Shown: positions 1 through 10,230 of the stretch, piece after piece | Layout of the letters: each line of letters opens with the position of its first letter | How positions within the stretch are numbered: the first letter of the stretch is position 1 | Origin: Artemisia argyi | Taxonomy: Eukaryota; Streptophyta; Magnoliopsida; Asterales; Asteraceae | Reading direction: 5' to 3' | Length of the DNA: 64,000 nucleotides | Assembly (NCBI GenBank): GCA_030686995.1 | Contig: CM060704.1 | Span: 172,233,718 to 172,297,717 of the forward strand | Notes under the pieces: model-generated | Database searches by the model: none | What the model was told of the DNA's origin: nothing | What the model saw: only the letters and a program-made list of their open reading frames with translations | Program-made: the position numbers and the translations under genes

Positions 1-134
1 CTGCATATACATACTTCTGACACGTTTTATACCTTCCGTATTCCGAACAATAAATTTCGTCGTCTTTAAGGTACGTCTCAGTCCGTTAAGTTATTTTTGT
101 TGTTTGGCTATACCCTTTCTTTTTCGGATTCGTT
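1..134 (+). promoter_or_regulatory. Leader of H antisense ORF
   Basis: AT-rich sequence upstream of the ATG at 135. It should contain the promoter or leader of the H antisense transcript, but I see no convincing TATA box and no LTR sequence. Confidence 0.3.
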
Positions 135-597
135 ATGTCAGAATCTACCGCCTCGTTTGAGTACGAAGACGTGTCCATGCCGGAGGGTTCTCATATTAAG
201 AAGGATGTACATTTGAGAGTTTCCGCGATGGATGAGGCTGATGTGTATGCTGTGGTAAAAGCTTTCGGGTTACCGGAGGACTTACATCCGAGGGTACCTC
301 CTGCGGGCATGACGATGGATCGATTACCCGCGGATGCCATAGGTTTATACGCAGAATATTTCTTCGAAGGCGGTCTTGCTGTTCCTTTTTCTACCTTTCT
401 TTTAGACGTTATTAGGTACTTTAAGGTTCATATTTCTCAGTTAGTTCCGTTGGGTATGCACCGTGCTACTCTTTCTGAGGTGTATTGCCGTAGCATGCAC
501 ATTCCTCCTACTACTCCCTTGTTTCGTGTCTTTTATAAACTTAGCAAACAAGGTGATTGGTTTTCCTTCGATAAACGTATTCATAGGGATAGGAAAG
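135..597 (+). pseudogene. H antisense ORF, 5' part ('putative gypsy-type transposon' domain), truncated
   Basis: About 154 codons from ATG 135 to the edge of A1 at 597/598. The protein resembles the conserved domain found in antisense ORFs of plant Tat elements (Pfam 'putative plant/gypsy-type transposon'): an IGLYAEYFFEGGLAVPFS-like stretch near residue 75, then FLLDVIRYFKVHISQL and LFRVFYKL. Tat2 carries a homologous protein (IGLYTKFFEYANYRVPIS). Beyond 597 the open frame runs into A1 LTR sequence and is not native. The continuation of the gene reappears at about 39666, but the middle is missing, so a deletion accompanied or followed the insertions. Function is unknown; such proteins are not needed for the basic retrotransposition cycle. 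Confidence 0.75.
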
Positions 598-1626
598 TGA
601 TGCGTGGGAATCGCAACAGGCTTTACCTCTCGAGGGATCTCGAGAAGCTTACAACCCCCACCAGGCAGTGTACCTGATCGTTGTAGTATAGTATAGTGAC
701 AAGTACCGGGGGATTGATCGTTCAGCTTAGGAATAGTGTCGCTAGGATTAGAAAGCCTAATTACTAGTTCTAAAGATGAGGGATGATTATTTTTGTGTTT
801 TTATATTTTATGAAAAGCAATTAAAATATCGGTTTTTGGAAGAGTGGGCGGAATTAGTTGCTATTCAACTAACCCAAAACTAAGATGCAATCAAAATAAA
901 ATACTAAAAATGAAAATAAACTAATTTATACTAAGGTTGTGAGCAGTAATTGGAGAAAATGTGTTTACTTAGATTTCACTACTCCCTAGATATCTTTTAC
1001 ACGTTAATTACTTGTTATAATTGCATGGATGACGGATTGTATTCCTTAATACCATTTATAACAACCCGCATTTTTCAAGGTCCTTACTCAACCTCAAACT
1101 TGAAACATTTATTTATCCATTTTCTAATATTTACGTGATTGATTTAACATTATACCGGAAAGTTATTCCATGTACAACGAAAAATGTCAAACAACGCGTA
1201 CCGGCACGAGTCTAAGTAAAACATATATTCAATTAATACACAATGATTTTTATGAATTTATTTTATATGTCATTGCATTTAATTTATAACTTATATAAAT
1301 TATCTTTGTAATTCTTTTTACATAAAACACATACAACTAGCATGTTTAGTCATACACGAATACATTATTCATCACCTTTTCTATCCAACTAATACTAAAA
1401 TACATACACTATACAAAAAAAATAATAATAGAAATAAATAAATCATTTCTTCCCTCATTTTTTTTGTCTTGTGGTCGATCCCCCCTCCGACACCCCACAT
1501 GGGTCACTTGTCCACAAGCTTAACCAACTAGTTCTTGCCTTAAGTCATGCATTTTGGCTTGATCTCAATGTAACCTATCTTGCTTAACTTATTATAGCTA
1601 CACACAACCTCACTTCATAACACATG

Positions 1627-1661
<35 letters not shown>

Positions 1662-4600
1662 CCTGCTGCTCACTCTTTCTTTCTCTTGTTTGACGCACCA
1701 TCAATGCACACACCATATGCATGCTTGTTTGCTAGTGTAACAACCTAAGTACATATTTGTTTTATACATTTTTGTCTTACCTTTGATGTCACCCACTCAG
1801 TTTTGTTGTATAGCTTATATTTGGCCTATTAGAACCTAACCACCTACACTTCACAAACCACAAAACACATAGTCAAAAAAATTCATCTCCATCCTTTCCC
1901 TCTCTGTTGGTTCGTATGCCCACAAACACAAACACAAACCATAAATTTTTCTTGTTCTTTTGAAGATTTGAGTATAAGGAGCTTAGTTAGTTCATTGGGT
2001 TATTTTTCTTGGGTCATAACACATCAGTTGGGAGTTGAATCTTGCACTTAATCCATTCCTTTATCAAATCTTTGTAAGTAATCTTTTCATTTTCTTTTCT
2101 TGTGCTTTTATAACCTTCATAGCATATATTTAACAAAAGTACAAAACATTTGTAAAGATTTACAAGAAAATTTTAGGAATGAGCTATGCATATATATACA
2201 TGTACACGAGTGACATATAAAAACCATAACAAATTTTGTATCACCACGTTTGTGTAAAGATTTTGGTTTAACAAGATGTAAAAAGTTTAAATATGTGGCC
2301 TACGGGCTTAATTGGAGTTTCAGTTTTATTATTATGATATAATCTTGGTTTAATAAGGTTAATATGTTAATTATTATTGTAAATCAGTGGAAGGGACTAA
2401 CTTTAGTTTGGTGTTGTTGAGTTTTGTTGGGGAAGTGCTGAAGAGGAGTATTTAACGTAGAGTGTAGAGGGCTGTCCCATAGGCGCGTTTGGGCAGCGGG
2501 AACATAAGTTTTGCAACACCTAATATTTTTTTAGAAACTAGAAGATATCAGCTAAATGTGGCCGCTTGAACCGCCAAAAACGGATTTAAAACGAGAAAGT
2601 TATGTCCATTTGAAAATCATTAAAAGTTTACAAAAGCTGAAAAACTGCACTTGATATTTTTCTGAGGTCGCGAGTTTGAGTCCAGTTTTGAACCTTATAA
2701 CCTACGAATTTTTGAAAACTCAAAACATAGGACTTGTAGCTCTCGCACTCACGTTTTCAGATTGTCTTTGCACGCTTCGTAAAACCTTGTAACGAAAAAG
2801 TTATGGCCTCATAAAGTTGACCAAAAATACACTTCTAATATAAATTTCAGCAACTATTTTTGAGCTGATTGGTTAACTTTGAACACATTTTTGAGCATTT
2901 TAGAGTCCGTATGAGGCGTAGAGTCCTTAAGGAATATTGTAGTAAGGTCTAAGTACTTTTATTACGAGTCGAAGGCTTTCTAAAATAGTATATGTTAGGT
3001 GAAATACAAACTTTTAGAGGAGCACACTTGGGAATTTTTGAAAAATACTAAAACGCGAACATACGTGGGTGATACAAAGACTTTTCAAAACACGTATGCA
3101 TCATTTCATTTCATTTAGCATAATACTAAGTCGGACCGTTATTAACTAGGTCGTGTTCCGGTACCGTTGTGCGCTAGTACTTGACCGTTTGTTCTCGAGT
3201 TTCAACTTTGTTTGAGGTGAGTTCTCGTAGCCCCACTTTTTAACATGTTTTACCTTGGGGTGGAAATGGTACTCAATGCTTTACAAATGTTTTTATGCTG
3301 TGAATTTCTGTTTTACATGATTTTGGACATATATGTGTGATGATGCAATTATATGCTGTGACATGTTTGTTTTGTGAATACATGACTACGCCACTGTTAA
3401 CTCTCTGCTGAGAGCCCACAAGTTGATAGGCTCAATTGATGCAACTGTTAACTCTCTTTGAGAGCCCACATGTTGATAGATCTATCGGGGTAGCTCCCCA
3501 CGTGATATTTGTTATGAGTATGATGTACACTATAGGTTCAGTTGGCGTGACACTATTTCTGATTTGTTAACGTGCTTGTAGTTGGTAATCATTCTCACTT
3601 TTGTCCTACGCTATTATTCACAGCTTCGTGGTTTACTTTCAAACCTACGAGCTCACCAACTTTATGTTGACGTTTTCGAGTATCCATTTTCAGGTGTTTA
3701 GACAGAAGTTGCTTTAGAAGGTTGAGTATTGGCCTGGCCTAGCAGACATAAGACAAGACTCTCTGGGTTGTGTTTTCCCGAGGAGTTATGCATTTGGAAA
3801 GTTTCCCTTAAGACTTAATTATTGTGAACTTATGTAGCAAGACATCTATTTACCCATGTTATGGGATCATTGTAACTTTGACTTGTGTTGTGATGAACGC
3901 ATTTAGTATTTCTCTATTTAGACACCATGTGTTCTTGATCTTGAAGTCATACCCATTAAATGACATTCCGCTGCGCCATTTTTGGGGTGTGACACCATTC
4001 ATGGGGTGGCATACATAACTCCCCAATTCTATGAGCTTTTATCTCCTCCTACACCATGCCCAGCACAACTATAGGGATTGTAAACAGTGGCTCATGCATT
4101 AAATACAACCAATAAAGACCTAGTACGCCTAGGTTCATGTTTCTTAAGACGTTCAAGCATGTTACCATTTGGAGATCTGCCAGTTTTCTTAAGCCTAACA
4201 TATAAAATCATTCATCCAAGACAAGAATAAACAAGTAATCAACACATAATCAATATCTAGGTTTCATTAGATCTAAGCAAACACAAAAGAGATCTAGCCT
4301 AGCATAATGGAATTGAGACAAGAACAAGATATAGACAACCAACACATAGACATATTGATTGAATTAGAAGAACACTTATCTCAATTACAATGCAAGGTAT
4401 CAAGGGTTTGGAACCCTTGAAAAACCTGTAAAAGTTGCACCAAAATCGTCTTTAGGGTTTCTCCAAAACTTCTCTCTTTTTAATGTGAAAAACTAGCAAA
4501 CTATATATAGGAAAATAGGGGTGACGGCGTCAAGAACAAAGGTGTGACGCCGTCATCTCGCTGCCAAATACTTCCTCGGACGGCCTTGATCTACTTCTGA

Positions 4601-4887
4601 CGCCCTGTGTGACGCCGTCATGAGCTACGGATTTTAATTCTTGGGGTTTGACGCCGTCATGAGTTTACTCTTGACGCCTTCATGTACTGTTTTAGCATGG
4701 AAAATTGAGACTTTGCCGTTTTCTTCACTTTTATGCTCCAAAAACGTCCAAAATGGCTTCTTTTCCAGAATTCACTCTCCAAGTACCTAAAATCACAAAA
4801 GGAACGATTTAGGGCAATATTTGATCAAATAAATTCGGATTCGGGCTTAAATGACCGCCTAAAAACGGATCATTTTTTGCCTCATCA
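598..4887 (-). repeat. A1 3' LTR, interrupted by solo LTR
   Basis: Boundaries are TGATGCG at 598 and CTCATCA at 4887 (TG...CA ends). Removing the insertion 1057-3994 and one CCATT leaves about 1347 bp, matching LTRs of A2 (1345 bp). It carries the antisense tRNA-Asp-like segment (678-710) and several TGACGSCGTCA palindromes (about 4510-4660). Confidence 0.9.
1057..3994. mobile_element. Solo LTR (2938 bp), Ty3/gypsy-like, CCATT duplication
   Basis: CCATT at 1052-1056 and 3995-3999 flank a 2938-bp block absent from the sister LTR of A1 (18671-18690) and from all A2 LTRs. The ends are TATAACAACCCG and GGGGTGTGACA, expected TG...CA ends with TG changed to TA on the left. It has no open frames with recognisable domains, so it is best read as a solo LTR left by LTR-LTR recombination. 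LTRs this long are typical of the Del/Tekay chromoviruses, but no coding part is present to prove the clade. Inside are a 34-base T run (about 1629-1661) and two diverged ~55-bp repeats with AACTCTCT/GAGAGCCCAC (3393-3485). Confidence 0.75.
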
Positions 4888-5488
4888 TATACCCTTACAC
4901 TTGAGATTTGCTTGTCCTCAAGCAAATGCGCTTTTATTCTACTCAAAAGACAAGTTAGGGGTCATTTAACACTAATATAAAAGTAATTACAACAAATAAT
5001 CGTTCCACTAAAGACCAATAGACAAGCACGGAGGTCATACACTAGCACCTCACAAATAGTGTTTAGATACTCACATCTCTCGGGTGTAATAAAGTAATAT
5101 AACATTACGGAAATGGAAGATATCTCTCACTACCTGTCATAGCAAAATAGATTACCATAGGCTTGGGAAAGGATCAAACCTCCACCACATGGCGTAAGCA
5201 CCTAGGATAAACTATCAAAGAGGTCTTTTAAAGGGTTGTAACGTTAGGTATAGGGATATGAATTACACGGTTTTGTTGGATAAAGGAAGTTTTACTGGTG
5301 GCGAGTTAACAATCTTGGTTAATTACATGTACAAGATGGCGTTGCTAAGCCAAGACTAGACTCGACTTAAGCTAATAAATGAAAAATAACTAAAACATAA
5401 AATGAACATAGAATAAAAAGGGATGGTAGTCCGTATGTTTTTTTTTTTCTTTTCCTTTTTTCTATTTATTTTTTTTTCTTGATTTTTC

Positions 5489-5521
<33 letters not shown>

Positions 5522-7373
5522 ATACACTCTTACCTTACCATCCAAAATAATACATCATAGGGAATGAACATTCCCCTTACACTTGAATTTTTACATACTT
5601 TACATTCAACTAAACTAATGACTCGAATTAAGAAAATCAAAACACTTGGAGCACTTTTAAGATTAACGTACATATGGGGGTAATAAATGATGTTCTTCCC
5701 CATTACTTCATAAAATAAGTACTTACCCATGAGTCCCAATCGTCCCAAAACAATATGTACAAGGATATGACTCAACTTAGCAACCATGTAATCAATTAGA
5801 AAGTTAACTTAGGGTTTAACAAATAACAATAATGCACTAAAAATGAGCGCATACACGGAAGGCTAAGGCGATTTGGTTGTACATTTAAGTGGGGTGTAAC
5901 AAATTCTTCCTTTAAGTAAGATGCTTAAAGTTAGAAACGAAAAGATAGGCTCGGAGGGGTGTACTAGGGGTTTCGTGTACTAAAAATGAGTACAACGCTA
6001 AGGGTGTGGGAAAAATTAGTTGACTTAACTAGCCAAGTAATATGACTTAAATGGTCAAGTAATTATGATACGGGTTTAACACAAGGGTGATCCTAATGCC
6101 TCTTATCATGTACTAAATCCTACTACACGAATGTAGTCTCACTAGCGGTCTCGGGATGCATCACTAACGCAAGTTCTAGAATCTAAATGCTACCGGTACA
6201 CTCATAAGCACTAATAGTAAATGCTTTTCCTATCAAATATAAAGGCGAACCTCACATATTTGGGTGGAAAATTTTTCTGAATATACGGTTATGTGCTAGT
6301 CATACAATCTCCTATACATGAGACGCTTGCTATGGCTAAAGTTTCACTCCTAAATGTTGTAAAAAATTTTAAATTTGGCGCTAAAATTGCACTAACAAGT
6401 ATTTCCCATAGTTTTATTACACATCTACTATCAAACAAGACAAACTCAAGCGAAAGTGCATATGTAAGGTATCATCTTTTTACCCTCCCCTTACACTTAA
6501 GATGAACATTGTCACCAATGTTCAAGTAAAGAATGTAAAAGTTAAAAAGTAAAAAGAATAAAATCAAATACTCCCCTGATTCGCTCGGTATGGATTATAG
6601 GTTGGTCAGGTTAAATCTTCTTCCAAGAAAATGAAACAATCAAAGCTTCCCTTCCAGAATATAAATCATCTCCTTGTCATACATAACCTATAAATCCTGA
6701 CAAAAATAGACAAGACAACCTCGCGTAAAATCGGCGGCATCCTATATAAGTTACTAAATCCTAGAAAACAAAGTAAGATATAATGCTTGTGGAATGAAGT
6801 TTGCAGATCTCCTGGAGATTATAAAACTTAATAATTCACAAAAACCATAAGACTCCGTTAGAAAAACAAAACCGGTAAAATTTCCAGATTTTTAACTCCT
6901 GACGCCGTCAAGAGTAAAACTCTGACGCCGTCAGAATGGACCTGCAGAAATTCTTATGTTAAGTTTCCGGAAAATTTCTGGAAAAACTTGGTCCTACTTC
7001 CTGGAAAATCCTGCAAAAACTTCATTATGACTCAATACAAGCATTTGACTCTAACAAATACGAATATACATGTTCATTTAATATCGTGGAGAATCATGAT
7101 CGGTTTGTTTCTTAAAAACATATTTGGGGTTTCCCCTTACACTTATCTTTTGCAAAAATACTTTTAGGTTGGAGTTAAGACTAGGCCAAACAACATAGTA
7201 ATGTATTTCCACATTTTAATTGAGAAACATGATCAACCAACAATAAAATTAAAACATGCATACGGAAGCAAATAACAATCAAACAAATAAAATCACACAA
7301 AACATGGGTTGCCTCCCAAGAAGCGCTTTTCTTTATTTACGAGTCTTGTAGCTAGACTCAAGGCTACGGGTTA
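4888..7373 (-). other. A1 3' untranslated region with hairpins and PPT-like repeats
   Basis: No credible ORF. It is collinear with A2 26457-28957. It contains perfect hairpins at 4906-4927 and 6504-6523, four copies of CCCTTACACTT (AAGTGTAAGGG on the element strand), two TGACGCCGTCA palindromes near 6900-6930 and long T tracts (5440-5519). Confidence 0.75.
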
Positions 7374-9320
7374 CTACGTGATTTCATCATTGGTTCCACT
7401 CTCTAGGTCGTCTTCTAAACCAGTTTTGTATTCCGGACCTAGTTGCAAACACTCTTTGTAGAAACCAAGCATCCTATTCTTTACATATTCTACTCCCCTA
7501 CGTCTATCCTCCTCATTCCTATAATAAGCCGCTTGCTTATGTTCTTTTTCGAAATTAGAGAGAAGGCGGTATTGTTCGATCTTGTAGGGCATTTGATAAA
7601 CAACCTCATCATTCTCTTTCTTGAATCTAACTATCCCTAAAGTCGGATCATAACTCATCCTAGTGGCCTCAACAAATGGTTTTCCGAATATTATTTGGCT
7701 TAGGCAAGCATCAATCACCGGACGAGTGTCCTCAACTATCATAAAATCGATCTCATAAGTGAGATTCCCTATAATCACATGCAGTCCCTTCACTCTTCCT
7801 GCAAAATTACTTATCAGATTCTTACCGGGCATCATCCTAAAATTGAGTTGCTTCTTCATCACCCAATTGTAATAAGTCCTAGTCATGATGTTCACGGGGG
7901 ATCTAAGGTCGATGTAAGCTTTCCATATATGCATGTGCCCGATATTGCATGGGATGTTAATGTTAGAGGGGTCTCCCATTTTGATAAGGGGTGTGCCAAA
8001 GATATATGTTCTCTCGGGACTATCGAATAACTCCTTATGGTATTCCTGTTCTTCCTTGGTTGGCAACTTATCAAAGTATTCTTCTATAGGTTCTACTTCC
8101 TCTAATTCCTCATCCTTATTAACCTCAACTTCCCTACTCTCATTCTTACTATCGGATTCTATTCTAACTTCCTCCTTGTCACTCTCCTCTATCTCCTTAT
8201 CTATTGGCTTAATGGTGACAACATTGACAAAGTGGACATGTTTGGATGATGAGGGATCCTTAATTTGGCTTCCACTATTGGTGTCCCTAGTGTCCTTCCT
8301 AGGTGTGATTAACGATTGGTTGTTGAGGGCTTTCAACAAGTTGTCAATCTTGTTGGTCATCTCCGTTTGTTGTTGGTTGAATTCGGTTTCAAACCTAGCT
8401 ATGCGGGCTTCTTGAGATGCCATGAACTTTGACATCAATCCTTCAAGATTGTTGGTACTACCATAGTTGTTAGAAGGATTGTTGTTGAAAGTACGGTTGG
8501 ATGGTGGACCGTTTGGTTGGTAGCGATTAGGCGGATTGGAAGAATTAGGTTGATTTTGTTTCCACCTAAGGCTTGGGTGATTTTTCCATGAGGGGTTGTA
8601 TGAATCACCTTAAGGGTTTGGCTCGGGCTTGAAAGTGTACCACTTATCTCCCGCTTCATCGGTACGCGTGGATGCGTAGTCCGCAAAAGCTGTTCCGGGG
8701 AGTTCCACACAATCACGAGTGTCATGGGGACCACTACATAATTCGCATGAAGAAGTGATTTTGTTCACTTGGCTTGAAGGCTTAGGAGCATCGTAAGATT
8801 TCATGAGAAACTTGACTTGGTCCTCAAGTTCCATGATCCTACGGTCGGGAGTGCTAGAGTTGTTCGAAGGCAAAGATATTGCCTTGACCGTTTTGTTCAA
8901 GTCACGGGGATCGTTCCAACTTTCGTTGTCATAGAGAGCAAGATCTTCTATGAGTTCCCATGATTGTTCCACACTAAGATCACGTAGCTTACCACCGGCC
9001 GATTGGTCAATTGCTCGCCTCGTGGAGATGTCGATATGGTCATAAAAAATTTGGACTTGGAGCCAAAGATCTATGCCATGATGAGGGACTTTTTGGAGTA
9101 AGTCCTTGAAACGAGTCCATGCTTCATAAAGAGATTCATTTTGACGTTGTTGGAACATCAAGATGTCATTTCTAAGCTTAGTAGTTCTCCCCGGTGGGAA
9201 AAATTGAGCAAGGAAACGAGTGGTGAGATCATCCCATGTGGTGATGGATCCCGCGGGTAAACGCTCAAGCCATTGACTAGCTTGATCCCGTAGAGAGAAT
9301 TGGAATAGGCGTAAACGGGT
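7374..9320 (-). pseudogene. A1 gag (C-terminal two thirds) plus aspartic protease
   Basis: The frame is open from the Tat2 edge (9320) and reads Ty3/gypsy Gag: SQWLERLPAGSITTWDD, then FKDLLQKVPHHGIDLW, then a CCHC-like knuckle (CELCSGPHDTRDC). It passes one in-frame TAA (8610-8612), continues through a coiled segment (QQQTEMTNKIDNLLKAL) and a long acidic stretch, and ends in a retropepsin-like domain: IPCNIG, the active-site position AYIDLRSPVNIM, and the C-terminal IIFGKPFVEATRM (cf. ILGRPF). The catalytic triplet is D-L-R rather than D-T/S/L-G, so protease activity is doubtful. The ORF closes with DEIT and a stop identical to the end of A2 integrase. Gag would build virus-like particles. 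The protein is clearly different from A2 Gag. Confidence 0.8.
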
Positions 9321-9810
9321 TGTTGATACAAAAGTTGGGCGTACCTGGTTATGGGCTTATGCTCTCATACCAATTCCTTTCTTAGCACTTGTTACCTGCG
9401 TACTAAGAAAATAAAACAACACCGTTAGGCTTATAGAGGGATTGTCTCCCCCGATTAGACTCCGGCGTGAGAGTAAGTAATCGATTTAAGGTTCTTGTGA
9501 AGAGTTAGGGTTTGTATATCGTACCTTGAATGAAAGATGTCATTCCTTATATAGGGGCTGAAACCGCGTAGGTTTCTTGCTCCTTACTCTTCGCACTCGT
9601 GGTGCTTATCGGGGTAAGGATATCTATTCCATGAATAGATGATCCTTATCGCATATCCGGTTAGTTTAGTTGGGCTTTGGGCTTCGTGAGCTCAAGCTGT
9701 TATTATTATTATGGCCCTTTATTCATTATGATAGCCCACTCGTGGTGGGTTTGGACCGAGTAATGTTTATCATTTGGGCTCATGGCCCATATATAGACTA
9801 TACGTCATCA
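9321..9810 (-). repeat. Tat2 3' LTR
   Basis: 490 bp, TGTTGATACA...TACGTCATCA on the plus strand (TG...CA on both strands). A TATA box reads CCTATATAAG on the minus strand at 9546-9555. The adjacent plus-strand TGTCCCCCCAGTCTAG (9811-9826) is the complement of the polypurine tract. Confidence 0.92.
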
Positions 9811-9974
9811 TGTCCCCCCAGTCTAGTGTGCGCGGCTCATAGCCGCGGATACTAGACTAATATTAACAGCGGTAAGCGTAGCGGGAAATCATTGAAATAT
9901 TGCCGCCCATTTAGAGTGCAATGCACCTAGTCATAGGTATTTCAAACGTATACCTCAAAAATTGGGGGTAGTAT

Positions 9975-10089
9975 CCACGTGGGCCTCGTAGATCGGGAAA
10001 AAGTGCGTGTACCATTTCAGTTCCAGCCACACGTTTTTGGTAGTGGGATCCACGTGGAGAGAAATTAGGGTTTTTACCACCCTATATAA
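9975..10089 (+). promoter_or_regulatory. Promoter of Tat2 antisense gene: two G-boxes and TATA
   Basis: Two perfect CCACGTGG palindromes (9975-9982 and 10050-10057) lie 68 bp apart, followed by TATATAA at 10083-10089 and a CA-rich leader; transcription would start near 10115. G-boxes are bound by plant bZIP and bHLH factors (known). Use by this element is inferred. Confidence 0.6.
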
Positions 10090-10230
10090 GAGTCACCGCC
10101 CCCCATTTTTACACACACACAGTAAAACACACACTTACTCACTATTCACTTTCTTCTAGAGCGTTTTTTGCAAATAAACTTACTTCACTTTCGTAGGTAA
10201 TTTGTGTGTGTGTCCCACTTAGTTTTGCAA

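Noticed and set aside
678..710. Possible tRNA-Asp gene
   Set aside because: Only the 5' half resembles tRNA-Asp, with a 5-nt repeat inserted; there is no anticodon stem or T arm, and it recurs at a fixed place in every LTR. Treated as an LTR segment.
950..1138. Small ORF spanning the A1 LTR/solo LTR border
   Set aside because: Chance frame across an insertion junction.
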